64,000 nt of DNA from Hafnia psychrotolerans (GCF_014639435.1 NZ_BMFZ01000001.1:172748-236747), one strand, 5' to 3'. Counted from the stretch's first letter, positions 35,326 to 46,023 are shown. Notes: generated from the letters alone by a model not told the origin. A program made the numbers and translations.

Positions 35326-36305
35326 CGGATAAGACGTATAGTTCTCCACCTGCTGTCAAGGACGACTATACGCAAGATTTGCGTCGTAACGTGGAATTTT
35401 CCCATGTGCCACGGCGCTACGGACGCTGGCTGGCGTGGATTATCGTGCTGCTGATCGCCATCGATGTTATCTGGAACGTCGCCCGCAATCCTAATTTTGA
35501 ATGGCATGTGGTGGCGCAGTGGTTTACCGAAGCCACGGTGATGAAGGGGTTGGGTGTCACACTCGGCCTTACCGTGATTTCGATGCTGCTGGGTGTGCTT
35601 CTGGGATTGATGCTGGCGATTGCCCGGCTGTCGCAAAGCATGCTGTTGCGTCGCCTGTCGGGCATGTTCATCTGGTTTTTTCGAGGCACACCGCTGCTGG
35701 TGCAACTGTTGTTCTGGTACAACATGTCGACGTTGTTCCCGCGAGTGGTACTGGGTATTCCGTTTGGCCCCGAGTACATGAGCTGGAATACCAACGATCT
35801 GATTACCCCATTGACTGCAGCGATCGCCGGTCTGGCGCTGAACGAAGCGGCCTATATGGCGGAGATTATCCGTGCCGGGCTGCTGTCAGTGGATAATGGT
35901 CAGGCAGAAACTGCCCAAGCATTCGGCATGAGCCGTGGCCGGGCATTACGCCGGATCATTATCCCGCAGGCGATGCGGGCGATCATCCCACCAACCGGTA
36001 ATCAGTTGATCAGCATGATCAAAGCCACCTCGCTGGTCAGCGTGATCGCCATGGGGGACTTGCTGTACTCGGTGCAAACCATTTACAACCGTACCTTCGA
36101 AGTCGTGCCGCTGCTGATGGTCGCGGTGATCTGGTATTTGCTGATCACTTCAGTGTTGAATGTCGGTCAGTCAGTCATCGAACGCTATTACGCCCGTGGT
36201 ACACGCAGTTCGGGATCCGCCACCAAACGCCGCCAGACTTCCGCTGAAGAAAAGACTATCCCGATTGTCAGGCAACCGGGCGTCGCCCAGAAGGAGGATC
36301 GATGA
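35322..36305 (+). CDS. ABC importer permease, polar amino acid type
   Basis: A 327-residue inner membrane permease of the HisM/GlnP class. Helices start at about residue 38, and the EAA-type loop is in ETAQAFGMSRGRALRRIIIPQAMRAIIPPTGNQ. A segment typical of the class, FFRGTPLLVQLLFWY, is present. It has an N-terminal cytoplasmic extension of about 35 residues and a basic C-terminal tail (RGTRSSGSATKRRQTS), both longer than in GltK. The start overlaps the binding-protein stop (ATGA). A single permease suggests it forms a homodimer. Confidence 0.9.
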   Translation: MTDKTYSSPPAVKDDYTQDLRRNVEFSHVPRRYGRWLAWIIVLLIAIDVIWNVARNPNFEWHVVAQWFTEATVMKGLGVTLGLTVISMLLGVLLGLMLAIARLSQSMLLRRLSGMFIWFFRGTPLLVQLLFWYNMSTLFPRVVLGIPFGPEYMSWNTNDLITPLTAAIAGLALNEAAYMAEIIRAGLLSVDNGQAETAQAFGMSRGRALRRIIIPQAMRAIIPPTGNQLISMIKATSLVSVIAMGDLLYSVQTIYNRTFEVVPLLMVAVIWYLLITSVLNVGQSVIERYYARGTRSSGSATKRRQTSAEEKTIPIVRQPGVAQKEDR

Positions 36306-37087
36306 GTCACTATCAGAGCGACGAGCAGGCACCGCTGGTCATTGCGCGTAATGTGCATAAAAGCTATGGCGAAAACGAAGTGCTTAAGGGGATTGATCTG
36401 GATGTCAGGCCTGGCGAAGTCGTCGTGATCCTCGGGCCGTCAGGTTCTGGGAAATCCACGTTTCTGCGCTGTATTAATCATCTGGAAGATATTGATCGAG
36501 GTTCGATCATGGTGGGCGGCGAGCAGATTGGCTACGTGCTGCATGGTAGCCGGTTACATAAGCTGCCGGAAAAGGCGATCGCCCGCCAGCGGCGCAATAT
36601 CGGCATGGTATTTCAGCAATTTAATCTTTACCCGCACATGACCGTGTTGCAGAACATTGTTGAAGCACCGGTTGGCGTGCATAAAGAGAGTCGCCAGGCA
36701 GCAGAGAAGTATGCTCGTGAGTTGCTGGAAAAGGTCGGACTGAGCGATAAAGCCAATGCCTATCCGCGCCATCTTTCCGGCGGGCAGCAGCAGCGTGTTG
36801 CCATTGCACGTGCCTTGGCGATTAAACCCAAGCTGATGCTGTTTGATGAACCCACCTCGGCACTAGACCCTGAGCTGGTGGGCGAAGTACTGGCGGCGAT
36901 GCGTGACCTTGCGCAGCAAGGGCTGACGATGATCGTGGTGACGCATGAGATCGGTTTCGCCAGGGAGGCTGCGGATCGGGTGGTGTTTATGGATGGTGGC
37001 TATGTGGTGGAGCAGGGTACGGCAGATGAGGTGTTGGTCAATCCGCAGCATCCACGCACTCAGGCATTTCTCAGCCGTTTTATCTGA
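36302..37087 (+). CDS. ABC importer ATP-binding protein, polar amino acid type
   Basis: A 261-residue ATPase with Walker [10 protein letters not shown], the Q-loop [16 protein letters not shown], signature LSGGQQQR, Walker [15 protein letters not shown] and the switch His in VVTHEIGF. It groups with GlnQ/HisP-type proteins and overlaps the permease gene by 4 bases, completing the importer. The following 280-base gap shows no strong terminator. Confidence 0.93.
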   Translation: MSHYQSDEQAPLVIARNVHKSYGENEVLKGIDLDVRPGEVVVILGPSGSGKSTFLRCINHLEDIDRGSIMVGGEQIGYVLHGSRLHKLPEKAIARQRRNIGMVFQQFNLYPHMTVLQNIVEAPVGVHKESRQAAEKYARELLEKVGLSDKANAYPRHLSGGQQQRVAIARALAIKPKLMLFDEPTSALDPELVGEVLAAMRDLAQQGLTMIVVTHEIGFAREAADRVVFMDGGYVVEQGTADEVLVNPQHPRTQAFLSRFI

Positions 37088-37366
37088 AAGCGGCGGGCTG
37101 GCGTGAAAAGGGGAGTTAAATTGTGTTGCGATTCGGCTGCATCCGCCGTTTTTGACATCAGATCTTATGATGGGGCGGGGAGCACTGTCTGGCCATAATA
37201 CGCATTGCTGAGATCGCTGTGCGATGATTTCTGTTACATATTTTGCTTGTATTTCCGCCATTATTATTTGTAAATAACGCCCATAGATTCGGTTATTTTT
37301 GCTGTAAAAAGTACCGGCTATCATCATGCCGGCAACAGTTTCGCAATTCGTTAGAAGAAGGTGTGT

Positions 37367-37564
37367 ATGGAAGGTTTAAGCATCACTAAATTGTTGGTCG
37401 TGGGCGTGTTAATCGTTCTACTGTTCGGTACCAGTAAACTGCGTTCTCTGGGTGGAGACTTGGGCGCTGCACTGCGTGGCTTCAAGAAAGCCATGAGCGA
37501 TGAGCCAACTCCAGCGGCAAAGTCTGATGCACAGCCAGCCGATCGCGTAGAACACAAAGATTGA
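37367..37564 (+). CDS. tatE: Twin-arginine translocase subunit TatE
   Basis: A 65-residue TatA-family protein (E. coli TatE 67): one N-terminal helix (MEGLSITKLLVVGVLIVLLFG), the FGT hinge, then an amphipathic helix SKLRSLGGDLGAALRGFKKAM and a charged tail. It acts in the inner membrane in export of folded Tat substrates alongside TatABC. An AAGG box precedes the ATG at 37367. It is separated from lipA by a bidirectional terminator, as in related genomes. Confidence 0.95.
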   Translation: MEGLSITKLLVVGVLIVLLFGTSKLRSLGGDLGAALRGFKKAMSDEPTPAAKSDAQPADRVEHKD

Positions 37565-37640
37565 TTTTAGGGTAGGGTGTATTGCCCCACCTTTTATCCT
37601 GATACGATTGTTCCGACGCCCGAAGGTTTGCGTATAACTA

Positions 37641-37672
37641 AAAACGGTTGCTCTTGCGAGCAACCGTTTTTG
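37641..37672. terminator. Bidirectional terminator between tatE and lipA
   Basis: AAAACGGTTGCTC pairs with GAGCAACCGTTTT over 13 bp with a 4-base loop. It serves tatE on the plus strand and lipA on the minus strand. Confidence 0.92.
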
Positions 37673-37709
37673 TCATTTATGGGCCTTTAAAGGTAACAAA
37701 GTGTAACCT

Positions 37710-38675
37710 TTATTTCACTTCAAGGCCTTTAGCTTGCAGATCCGCATGGTATGACGAACGCACGAAAGGTCCGCAGGCGGCATGGGTAAAGCCCATTGCC
37801 ATCGCTTCGGCTTTCATTTCATCAAATTCTTCCGGGCTGACATAGCGCTGAACCGGTAAATGGTGACGGCTTGGCTGCAAATACTGGCCGAGTGTCAGCA
37901 TAGTGACGCCGTGGCGGCGTAGGTCGCGCATCACTTCCACAATCTCCGCATTGGTTTCACCCAAGCCCACCATCAAACCCGATTTAGTTGGGATGTCAGG
38001 ATGCGCGGCTTTGAAACGTTGCAGTAGCGTGAGTGACCATTCGTAGTTTGCCCCAGGACGAACCTGGCGATACACGCGTGGCACATTCTCAAGGTTGTGG
38101 TTAAAGACGTCTGGCGGCGTCGTGGTCAGGATATCCAGTGCGCGATCCATGCGGCCCCTGAAATCGGGCACCAGCGTCTCGATTTTAATGGTCGGGTTCT
38201 TGGCGCGAATGGCGGCGATACAATCGGCAAAGTGTTGAGCTCCGCCGTCACGCAGATCGTCACGGTCTACTGAGGTGATCACTACGTAGCGCAGGCCCAT
38301 ATCAGCGATAGTTTGTGCCAACTTTTCAGGTTCGTTGGTGTCCGGTGCCGTCGGGCGACCATGGGCAACGTCGCAGAATGGACAACGACGCGTACAAATT
38401 GCGCCGAGGATCATAAAGGTCGCGGTGCCGTGATTGAAGCATTCGGAGAGGTTAGGGCAGGCCGCCTCTTCACAAACTGAGTGCAGGCCATTCTTACGCA
38501 GTGCGGCTTTGATGCCCTGAATTCGGGTCGAATCGGCTGGAAGTTTGATTTTCATCCATGCCGGCTTACGTAACATTTCCTGCCGGTCAGTGACCACGGT
38601 TTTCACCGGGATTAACGCCATCTTATCTGCATCGCGGTACTTAACACCGCGTTCCATCTGAATCGGTTTACTCAT
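37710..38675 (-). CDS. lipA: Lipoyl synthase
   Basis: A 321-residue radical SAM enzyme that inserts two sulfurs into octanoyl groups on lipoyl domains. The auxiliary cluster motif [12 protein letters not shown] and the radical SAM motif CTRRCPFC are intact. The start [25 protein letters not shown] aligns with E. coli LipA (321). The frame is open 18 codons further upstream without similarity. It lies downstream of lipB on the same strand; the LysR gene ybeF found between lipA and lipB in E. coli is absent. Confidence 0.97.
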   Translation of the reverse strand: MSKPIQMERGVKYRDADKMALIPVKTVVTDRQEMLRKPAWMKIKLPADSTRIQGIKAALRKNGLHSVCEEAACPNLSECFNHGTATFMILGAICTRRCPFCDVAHGRPTAPDTNEPEKLAQTIADMGLRYVVITSVDRDDLRDGGAQHFADCIAAIRAKNPTIKIETLVPDFRGRMDRALDILTTTPPDVFNHNLENVPRVYRQVRPGANYEWSLTLLQRFKAAHPDIPTKSGLMVGLGETNAEIVEVMRDLRRHGVTMLTLGQYLQPSRHHLPVQRYVSPEEFDEMKAEAMAMGFTHAACGPFVRSSYHADLQAKGLEVK

Positions 38676-38844
38676 AAGCTTGCAGGTTCCAGGTTTGTCT
38701 CTCGTCACTCGAGTTTTCAGGACATTCAATGAACGGGCTGATTGATTAAAAATGAGAAATATTCAAAAAATTATAACACTGATGCCGGTCAAGATTCAGC
38801 CCCTTGACGTGCTTACAGGCAACAAAACGTACAATTTTTTAACA

Positions 38845-39522
38845 TCAATAGATGTCTTCCTGCCACGGAAGATAATCAATCTGCTGATAATTCATCAGAT
38901 CATTAAAAGATTTCACCAACACAGGCATGACGTCTTCGACGCTGATCCCCGGCTTCTCAACGCTCACCTGGGTCATTTGCAGGCCGGCATATCCGCAGGG
39001 ATTTATGCGCAGGAAGGGTTCAAGATCCATATTGATGTTGAGCGCCAGGCCATGCAGTGAACAACCTTTGCGGATCCGCAGTCCCAGAGAGCAGATTTTC
39101 TTGTCATCGACGTAAACCCCGGGAGCATCGGCACGAGGATAGGCGTCGATAGCGAAATGTGCCAGCGTATCGACAACCGTTTGTTCAATCGCTGTGACGA
39201 GCTGACGGACGCCCATTTTTTTGCGCTTCAAGTCGACCATCACGTACATTACCTGCTGGCCGGGACCGTGATAAGTCACCTGCCCGCCACGATCGCTTTG
39301 AATCACCGGAATATCACCGGGAAGCAGAAGGTGTTCCGCTTTGCCTGCCTGGCCTTGCGTGAAGACTTTCTGGTGCTCAACCAGCCAGATTTCATCCTGC
39401 GTGTCGGCGGTACGCGTATCGGTGAACAGATGCATCGCGCGCGATACGGGTTCGTAAGGCTGCAGACCTAGCTGACGTAATACAATGCGTTGTTGCAGTT
39501 TATCTTGTAGCACAGCCGCCAT
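38845..39522 (-). CDS. lipB: Octanoyl-ACP:protein octanoyltransferase
   Basis: A 225-residue LipB that moves octanoate from acyl carrier protein to lipoyl domains, the step before LipA. Conserved blocks are [39 protein letters not shown] and [10 protein letters not shown] with the catalytic Cys. It is about 12 residues longer than E. coli LipB, at the N-terminus ([15 protein letters not shown]) and C-terminus. The ribosome site is weak, so a slightly later start is possible. Confidence 0.95.
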   Translation of the reverse strand: MAAVLQDKLQQRIVLRQLGLQPYEPVSRAMHLFTDTRTADTQDEIWLVEHQKVFTQGQAGKAEHLLLPGDIPVIQSDRGGQVTYHGPGQQVMYVMVDLKRKKMGVRQLVTAIEQTVVDTLAHFAIDAYPRADAPGVYVDDKKICSLGLRIRKGCSLHGLALNINMDLEPFLRINPCGYAGLQMTQVSVEKPGISVEDVMPVLVKSFNDLMNYQQIDYLPWQEDIY

Positions 39523-39544
39523 CGCTATTTAGAAAAGAAGAGTG

Positions 39545-39582
39545 ACCAAAAATTAACGCAGCACCTGTCAGGGCGCTGCGTT
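39545..39582 (-). terminator. Terminator after ybeD
   Basis: AACGCAGC pairs with GCTGCGTT with an inner CC/GG extension; on the minus strand AATTTTTGG follows. It lies in the ybeD-lipB gap. Confidence 0.75.
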
Positions 39583-39602
39583 AGTCATTTGTGAGGAGAG
39601 GT

Positions 39603-39866
39603 TTACAGCACCATGCGAACAATTTCGATATTACCCAACTCGTCATACAGGGTTTCGACCTGATCGATATGAGTAGCATTAATCGTGATTGAGACGGAGT
39701 GATAATTCCCTTTACTGCTCGGTTTCACCTGAGGATTGTAGTCGCCAGGGGCATGGCGTTGCACGACTTCCACAACCTGATCAACTAACTCGGGTTGTGC
39801 CAGGCCCATTACTTTATAAGTAAAGGAGCATGGAAATTCGAGCAGTTCGTTAAGTTTGGTTTTCAT
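39603..39866 (-). CDS. ybeD: DUF493 family protein YbeD
   Basis: An 87-residue protein aligning end to end with E. coli YbeD ([21 protein letters not shown], ending IVRMVL). It has an ACT-like ferredoxin fold by family knowledge and has been linked to lipoate metabolism only by its position before lipB. A GGAG box 5 bases upstream favours the ATG at 39866 over a GTG two codons earlier. Confidence 0.95.
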   Translation of the reverse strand: MKTKLNELLEFPCSFTYKVMGLAQPELVDQVVEVVQRHAPGDYNPQVKPSSKGNYHSVSITINATHIDQVETLYDELGNIEIVRMVL

Positions 39867-39903
39867 GTGCACTCCAGCGTGGTTAACAGCGTATTGATAA
39901 AAT

Positions 39904-39931
39904 CATAACTCCCGCCAGTGCGGGAGTTATG
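39904..39931 (-). terminator. Terminator after dacA
   Basis: CATAACTCCCGC pairs perfectly with GCGGGAGTTATG over 12 bp with a 4-base loop; ATTTTATC follows on the minus strand. Confidence 0.88.
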
Positions 39932-40006
39932 AAATTTGATGGCACTATTATTAATATTAAATGCATTACCATCAAATGGGGACGTTGTGGGTTATTTCAA
40001 GCCGAC

Positions 40007-41215
40007 TTAGCCGAACCAATGATGGAACATCAGCTTGATATAATCGATGATACGTCCGAAGAAGCCGCCTTCTTTGACTTCATTCAGCACCACCAATGGG
40101 CGCTCGTCAATGGTTTTGCCATCTAGCTGGAAGTTGATTGAGCCAACGACCTGATTTTTCTGCAATGGCGCATGTAGCTCAGGACTATTCAGTACATAGC
40201 TCGCTTTCAGATCTTTCATGCGGCCACGTGGAATGGTCAGGTATGCGTCTTTATCTACGCCCAGCACCACACGATCGGTATCACCAAACCATACTGGCTC
40301 TGAAGCGAACTCTTTACCCGCTTTGAGTGGAGAAACTGTTTCGAAGAAGCGGAAGCCCCAGGTCAGGAGTTTTTTGCTTTCAACTTCGCGGCCTTTATAG
40401 GTATGACCGCCCATGACCGCTGAGATCAGGCGCATCTGACCTTCGGTTGCAGAAGCAACCAGATTATAACCGGCTGATTCGGTGTGGCCGGTTTTTATGC
40501 CGTCCACGTTCATGCTGGAATCCCACAGCAGGCCATTGCGGTTCATTTGGCGGATTTTGTTGAAGGTGAACTCTTTTTCTTTGTAGGTCGCATATTCATC
40601 CGGTACATCACGGATCAGCGCCTGGCCAATCAGTGCCATATCACGCGCTGAACTGAACTGCCCAGCAGCATCAAGACCATGCACCGTACCGAAGTGGGTG
40701 TTTTTCAGGCCCAATGCGTTGACGTAATTGTTCATCAAACCGACGAAGGCATCTTGGCTGCCAGCGACATAATCAGCCATCGCCACACAGGCATCGTTAC
40801 CTGATTGTAAAATAATGCCACGGTTCAACTCAGATACCGCCACGCGATCGCCTGGCTTGAGGAACATCAGGGAAGAGCCCTTGAACACCGGATTGCCGGT
40901 TGCCCAGGCATCCTGCCCAACGGTAACGATGTCGTTTGGCGTGATTTTACCGGCTTTGATTGACTGGCCGATGACGTAGCTGGTCATCATTTTAGTCAGG
41001 CTGGCTGGGTCACGGCGTGCATCGGCGTTCTTTTCTGCCAGCACTTTACCTGAGTTATAGTCGATCAGAATGTAGGCTTCGGCATCAATTTGCGGAACGC
41101 CTGGGATCATCGTCTTTAAGTTAACATCGTCGGCATAGGCGGACGCTGCGCAGAGGGTCAGGGCTGTGCCAAAAGCGAGGCTCTTGACTAAAAGTGGGGT
41201 ATTTACAAGTTTCAT
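40007..41215 (-). CDS. dacA: D-alanyl-D-alanine carboxypeptidase PBP5
   Basis: A 402-residue penicillin-binding protein with signal peptide ending SAYA-DD. Active site motifs are SLTK (Ser72), SGN and KTG (KTGHT). The C-terminal PBP5 domain ends with the amphipathic membrane anchor [20 protein letters not shown]. It trims the terminal D-Ala of peptidoglycan stem peptides at the inner membrane. It follows rlpA, mrdB and mrdA on the same strand, as in E. coli. Confidence 0.97.
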   Translation of the reverse strand: MKLVNTPLLVKSLAFGTALTLCAASAYADDVNLKTMIPGVPQIDAEAYILIDYNSGKVLAEKNADARRDPASLTKMMTSYVIGQSIKAGKITPNDIVTVGQDAWATGNPVFKGSSLMFLKPGDRVAVSELNRGIILQSGNDACVAMADYVAGSQDAFVGLMNNYVNALGLKNTHFGTVHGLDAAGQFSSARDMALIGQALIRDVPDEYATYKEKEFTFNKIRQMNRNGLLWDSSMNVDGIKTGHTESAGYNLVASATEGQMRLISAVMGGHTYKGREVESKKLLTWGFRFFETVSPLKAGKEFASEPVWFGDTDRVVLGVDKDAYLTIPRGRMKDLKASYVLNSPELHAPLQKNQVVGSINFQLDGKTIDERPLVVLNEVKEGGFFGRIIDYIKLMFHHWFG

Positions 41216-41352
41216 GAGGGGACAGCAACATCCGTAGAAGTAAGTTAAAAACGTGCCACACTATAGCAGAATCGACATATTCGGACATCTGCCATTACAG
41301 CGGCTTGAAAGTGTTTACCCTTTTTTACTTTTAAAAGGCGACGGACAGAAAC

Positions 41353-41366
41353 GGGGCCGTAGCCCC
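41353..41366 (-). terminator. Hairpin downstream of rlpA
   Basis: GGGGC and GCCCC with a 4-base loop, 27 bases after the rlpA stop, followed by GTTTC on the minus strand. A weak terminator. Confidence 0.45.
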
Positions 41367-41392
41367 ATTCCAGTAAAGATTTTACGCTGCAA

Positions 41393-42481
41393 TTACATCA
41401 CTGAAACAACAAAAGATTGTTGTTGATCTTCGCTTGCCAGGCGCTGTTTTAGCTGCTCAGCCTGCTGGCGGGTTAATGGCCCGAGCTGAACGCGATACAT
41501 CCCAGCATTAGGCTGAACTTTGCCAGGCACTGAGAACTTCTGGCTCAGACTTTTCTGCCACAACGCGGCGTTTTGCGGATTGCTCAGCGCGCCGACCTGC
41601 ACCATATAACGGCCGGTGGTGGTTGATGAAGCAGATGTGGACGGCGCGGTGACAGCGACCGGAGCGGCAACGGCGGCCATCGCTGGTGCCGCAGGCTCAT
41701 CTTTTTCCAGGATCCCCTGCGGTACGGCAGAAGGGGCTTTCAGAAAACTTCCGCTTGCGCCGGTTGTCGCGGAATCAGGCGTGTTTGTTTCATCCCCATT
41801 GCTCAGCGTGCTGTTATCAACCGGATGGACATTTACGCTGGTGTTCGTTGGTGTGTTTTGCACCGGCGTTCCCATTTCGCTTGACCCTAAATCAGGACGA
41901 CCAGGTAATGCGTAGGACTGCTTGGCGACGGTCGTACCGACAGTGCCGGGACCAGACAGTGAACCGTCCGGTGCCACCTTAATAAAATCGATTCTCACTT
42001 TGGTGCTGTTGGTCAGATTCAGGCGCTCAGCAGCGGCCTGTGACAGGTCAATAATTTTGCCAGCGACATAAGGACCGCGATCATTCACGCGTACCACTAA
42101 CATACGTCCGTTGGCTAAGTTGGTGACACGTACGTAACTTGGGATCGGCAGTGTAGGGTGGGCGGCGGTCATGGCATTAGGATCGAATTCTTCACCAATT
42201 GCAGTGGTATTGCCGCCGTTTTCCTGCCCGTACCAGGCTGCCTGCCCTATCTGCGAGAAGTTAGACGGATCTTTGACGATTTTGTAGGTTTTGCCGTTGA
42301 CGGAATAATCCTGGCTGGTGCCTGGGTTGTAAGGTTCGTAACGCGGGTCAGCCCCACCAATTTCTACCACTGGGCCGTTATAGGCTTGTTGTGGCGCAGC
42401 TTGTTGTGGTTGTGTCTCGTCAGACACACAACCACTCAACAGCAACCCAATGATGACAGCTCCAAGCCACTCCTTACGCAT
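41393..42481 (-). CDS. rlpA: Septal ring lytic transglycosylase RlpA
   Basis: A 362-residue outer membrane lipoprotein (lipobox LLLSGC, Cys18). The double-psi beta-barrel domain lies at about 78-170 (GQAAWYGQENGG, RVNDRGPYVAGKIIDLSQAAAERL). A long low-complexity linker rich in Thr, Ser, Ala and Pro follows, then a C-terminal SPOR domain at about 285-362 (GRYMVQVGALSNPQNA) that targets denuded glycan at the septum. Length equals that of E. coli RlpA. It sits between mrdB and dacA. Confidence 0.95.
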   Translation of the reverse strand: MRKEWLGAVIIGLLLSGCVSDETQPQQAAPQQAYNGPVVEIGGADPRYEPYNPGTSQDYSVNGKTYKIVKDPSNFSQIGQAAWYGQENGGNTTAIGEEFDPNAMTAAHPTLPIPSYVRVTNLANGRMLVVRVNDRGPYVAGKIIDLSQAAAERLNLTNSTKVRIDFIKVAPDGSLSGPGTVGTTVAKQSYALPGRPDLGSSEMGTPVQNTPTNTSVNVHPVDNSTLSNGDETNTPDSATTGASGSFLKAPSAVPQGILEKDEPAAPAMAAVAAPVAVTAPSTSASSTTTGRYMVQVGALSNPQNAALWQKSLSQKFSVPGKVQPNAGMYRVQLGPLTRQQAEQLKQRLASEDQQQSFVVSVM

Positions 42482-42490
42482 TGCTCACCT

Positions 42491-43603
42491 CTATAAATTT
42501 TTCGACAACATTTTTCGATGAGTATGTATCGACATGACGATACCAAACCCTGCCATTAGCACCATGAGCGCTGAGCCACCATAGCTGACCAGTGGCAAAG
42601 GTACCCCAACCACCGGGACAATACCACTGACCATGCCGATGTTAACAAACACATAGACGAATAAAATTAACATCAGACCCCCAGCCATTACGCGGCCAAA
42701 GGTGGTTTGTGCGTGGGCAGCGATCACCAGACCGCGCATGATCAGACATAAGTAGAGCCCAAGTAGCACCAGTACGCCAATCAGACCGAGTTCTTCTGCC
42801 AATACAGCAAAGATAAAGTCAGTATGACGTTCGGGCAGAAATTCGAGCTGGGACTGTGTCCCATGCAGCCAGCCTTTCCCAGACAATCCGCCGGAACCGA
42901 TAGCGATTTTGGACTGAATAATATGGTATCCAGCCCCAAGCGGATCGCTCTCCGGATCCAGTAGCATCATCACGCGATCGCGTTGATAGTCGTGCATCAG
43001 GAAGAACCACAGGATTGGGATGAATGCTGCCACCAGCAGTGCCGCGACGGCAATCAGCTTCCAGCTCATCCCTGATAAGAACAGCACGAACAGGCCAGAG
43101 GCAGCGATCAGAATTGAGGTGCCAAGATCGGGCTGCGCGGCTACCAGCAGGGTTGGAATAAATATCAGCGCCAGTGCAATGGCGGTATTTTTCAGTGACG
43201 GAGGACAGATGTCACGGTTGATGAAGCGAGCCACCATCAGTGGTACGGCAATTTTCGCCAGCTCTGATGGCTGAAAACGCACCACGCCAAGATCAAGCCA
43301 GCGCTGTGCGCCTTTACTGATCGTTCCGAAAGCATCGACCATCACCAGTAGCAGCACGCATAACAGGTACAAATAGGGCGCCCAACTTTCGTACACACGC
43401 GGAGGGATTTGCGCCATCACCAGCATGATGATTAACCCCATCACGATCTGGCCGATTTTGCGCTCCATCATGCCAACATCCTGGCCGCTGGCACTCCACA
43501 TTACGAAGGCGCTGTAGGCAAGCAATGCCAGCACGATCAGTAACAGGGTAATGTCGATGTGCATCTTCGACCACAGAGACCCTTTTTGTTGGCTTTCAGT
43601 CAT
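42491..43603 (-). CDS. mrdB: Peptidoglycan glycosyltransferase RodA
   Basis: A 370-residue SEDS-family protein with about ten helices. Typical blocks are [40 protein letters not shown] and [43 protein letters not shown]. It polymerises glycan strands for side-wall growth together with PBP2, whose gene ends 6 bases upstream. The rod complex also uses MreB, which is encoded elsewhere. Confidence 0.97.
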   Translation of the reverse strand: MTESQQKGSLWSKMHIDITLLLIVLALLAYSAFVMWSASGQDVGMMERKIGQIVMGLIIMLVMAQIPPRVYESWAPYLYLLCVLLLVMVDAFGTISKGAQRWLDLGVVRFQPSELAKIAVPLMVARFINRDICPPSLKNTAIALALIFIPTLLVAAQPDLGTSILIAASGLFVLFLSGMSWKLIAVAALLVAAFIPILWFFLMHDYQRDRVMMLLDPESDPLGAGYHIIQSKIAIGSGGLSGKGWLHGTQSQLEFLPERHTDFIFAVLAEELGLIGVLVLLGLYLCLIMRGLVIAAHAQTTFGRVMAGGLMLILFVYVFVNIGMVSGIVPVVGVPLPLVSYGGSALMVLMAGFGIVMSIHTHRKMLSKNL

Positions 43604-43609
43604 GATCAG

Positions 43610-45511
43610 TTAATCACCTTCGGTTCCCGGCGGTGGTGCGTCAGCCGGTAATTGTGTCGTGTTATCGCCCAACAAAATATGGTCGAGTATCTGGCGGGTG
43701 ATGGTACCCACAGCAGGACCAGCGCCGCCATTTTCAAGAATAACAGCAACGGCAACGGTCGGATTATTGAATGGCGCAAAGGCAGTCATCAATTTATGGT
43801 CGCGCAGATGTTCGGCTATCTTATGCGCATTATATATTTCATTGGCTTTCAAACCGTAAACTTGTGCTGTACCGGACTTCGCTGCGGCTTTATAAGGCGC
43901 ATCAGCGAAACTCTTGCGAGCCGTACCGTTTGGCCGATTGGCCACGCCATACATCCCATCTTTCGCTATTTCCCAATAGCCAGAATGGACATCGCCGATC
44001 TGTGTTGTTTCCTGCTGCTGATAAGGGACGAGTTTGCCATCCTCCTTGGTGCTGAGTAGCAGGTGCGGCGTCTTCACCGTACCGTCATTAATCAGTGTCG
44101 TCATCGCTTTCATTATCTGGATTGGCGTCGCGGTCCAGTAACCTTGCCCGATGCCGACCGGAATGGTATCGCCCTGATACCAGGGTTTCTTGTAGCGTTT
44201 GAATTTCCAGTCGCGATTCGGCATGTTGCCGCTGCGCTCTTCGGACAGATCAATGCCAGAATAATGTCCGTAACCGAATTTCTCCATCCACTCTGACAGG
44301 CGGTCTATCCCCATGTCATAGGCGACCTGATAGAAGAAGGTGTCAGCGGACTCTTCCAGTGCTTTGGTAACATTCAGATGACCGTGTCCCCAGTGTTTCC
44401 AGTCACGAAATCGCTTTTCAGAGCCAGGGAGCTGCCACCAGCCAGGGTCAAACAGCGAAGTGCTTTTTGTGATCACACCAGCGGTTAACGCAGAGACCGC
44501 AATATAGGGTTTTACCGTCGAGGCTGGGGGGTAGATCCCCTGCGTGGCACGGTTAATCAGTGGTTTGTTCAGATCTTCCAATAGCGTGCGATAATCCTTG
44601 CTCGAAATACCGTCAACGAACAGGTTCGGATCATAGCTGGGGTTCGATACCAGAGCACGTATGCTGCCATCACGCGGGTCGGAGACCACCACGGCAGAGC
44701 GGCTGCCTGCCAGTAATGCTTCAATATAGGTTTGCAGCGGTAAATCGATGGTCAGATAGATATCTTTACCTGCCTGTGGTGCCTCTTCATGAAGTTGACG
44801 GATCACCCGGCCACGGTTATTGACCTCAACTTCTTCATAGCCGGTTTTACCATGCAGCGTCTCTTCGTAATAGCGCTCGATGCCCAGTTTGCCAATGTCG
44901 TGTGTAGCGGCGTAGTTTGCCAGTATGCCGTCTTTATCCAGACGTTCGACGTCGCGGTCATTAATTTTCGACACATAGCCAATGACGTGTGTGAGAGCGG
45001 AACCATAGGGATAATAACGCCGCTGATAGCCTTTGACTTCAACGCCGGGGAAGTTGAACTGATTGACCGCAAACCGGGCGACCTGAACTTCGGTCAGGCC
45101 AGTTTTAACTGCAATCGACGTGAAACGGCGCGAACGTTTGCGCTCTTTTTGGAAATTTTCGATATCTTCCGGTGTTAAATCGACAATCGGTTTTAGCCCT
45201 TCAAGGGTTGCCTTAAGATTGTCGACTTTTTCCGGCATCAGTTCGAGTTGATAAATAGTGCGGTTCAGCGCGAGCGGCGTACCGTAACGGTCATAAATAA
45301 TGCCGCGACTGGGTGCGATAGGTACCAGCTTAATGCGGTTGTCGTTAGAACGGGTCTGGTAATCTTGAAAGCGGACAATCTGTAAGTTGTACAGATTGAA
45401 TGCCAAAATACCACTGAGTAGCAGAATACCGACGAACGCCACCAGTGCACGGCGCACAAAGAGGGCTGATTCAGCCGTATAGTCGCGAAAGGGGTTACGA
45501 TCTATTTTCAT
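43610..45511 (-). CDS. mrdA: Peptidoglycan transpeptidase PBP2
   Basis: A 633-residue class B penicillin-binding protein with one N-terminal membrane helix (ALVAFVGILLLSGILAFNLY). The transpeptidase domain carries the Ser of PASTVKP at residue 331, SADTFFY (the SxN-like motif) and KSGTAQ. It crosslinks peptidoglycan during elongation with RodA and is the target of mecillinam. It lies between rlmH and mrdB on the same strand in the standard order. Confidence 0.97.
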   Translation of the reverse strand: MKIDRNPFRDYTAESALFVRRALVAFVGILLLSGILAFNLYNLQIVRFQDYQTRSNDNRIKLVPIAPSRGIIYDRYGTPLALNRTIYQLELMPEKVDNLKATLEGLKPIVDLTPEDIENFQKERKRSRRFTSIAVKTGLTEVQVARFAVNQFNFPGVEVKGYQRRYYPYGSALTHVIGYVSKINDRDVERLDKDGILANYAATHDIGKLGIERYYEETLHGKTGYEEVEVNNRGRVIRQLHEEAPQAGKDIYLTIDLPLQTYIEALLAGSRSAVVVSDPRDGSIRALVSNPSYDPNLFVDGISSKDYRTLLEDLNKPLINRATQGIYPPASTVKPYIAVSALTAGVITKSTSLFDPGWWQLPGSEKRFRDWKHWGHGHLNVTKALEESADTFFYQVAYDMGIDRLSEWMEKFGYGHYSGIDLSEERSGNMPNRDWKFKRYKKPWYQGDTIPVGIGQGYWTATPIQIMKAMTTLINDGTVKTPHLLLSTKEDGKLVPYQQQETTQIGDVHSGYWEIAKDGMYGVANRPNGTARKSFADAPYKAAAKSGTAQVYGLKANEIYNAHKIAEHLRDHKLMTAFAPFNNPTVAVAVILENGGAGPAVGTITRQILDHILLGDNTTQLPADAPPPGTEGD

Positions 45512-45550
45512 CCCACTACTTAATTCATGTTGCTGACATTCACCAACCGA

Positions 45551-46021
45551 TTATTCCCGGTGGTATGGATGATTTGTGGTAATACTCCATGCGCGGTAAA
45601 GACTTTCCGCAACCAGCACTCGCACTAAAGGGTGCGGCAACGTCAGTTGAGAGAGCGACCAGCTCTGCTCCGCTGCGGCTTTACAGGCTGGAGCTAATCC
45701 TTCAGGGCCACCGATCAACAGGCTGACGTTGCGGCCATCCTGTTTCCAGCGCTCTAGCTGTTGCGCAAGCTGGGGTGTCTCCCACGGTGTCCCTGGAATA
45801 TCCAGGGTCACAATACGATTACCTTTTCCGACAGCCGCTAACATCTGTTCGCCCTCTTTTTCAAGGATACGTTTTATATCAGCGTTTTTGCCGCGCTTAC
45901 CAGCCGTAACTTCGGTCAGCTCGAAGGGCATATCTTTCGGAAAACGGTTTAAATAATCGTTAAATCCGGTCTGAACCCAGTCGGGCATTTTCGTGCCGAC
46001 AGCGATGAGTTGCAGTTTCAC
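45551..46021 (-). CDS. rlmH: 23S rRNA pseudouridine-1915 N3-methyltransferase
   Basis: A 156-residue SPOUT methyltransferase. The knot region [47 protein letters not shown] binds SAM, and the C-terminal HPYHRE is conserved. It methylates pseudouridine 1915 in helix 69 of 23S rRNA on the assembled 70S ribosome. It is adjacent to rsfS (2-base gap), another ribosome-acting gene, so the two are co-transcribed. Confidence 0.97.
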   Translation of the reverse strand: MKLQLIAVGTKMPDWVQTGFNDYLNRFPKDMPFELTEVTAGKRGKNADIKRILEKEGEQMLAAVGKGNRIVTLDIPGTPWETPQLAQQLERWKQDGRNVSLLIGGPEGLAPACKAAAEQSWSLSQLTLPHPLVRVLVAESLYRAWSITTNHPYHRE

Positions 46022-46023
46022 AC

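Noticed and set aside
37088-37160. Terminator for the ABC importer operon (CGGC-N7-GCCG then TTTTT)
   Set aside because: The stem is only 4 bp; too weak to annotate.
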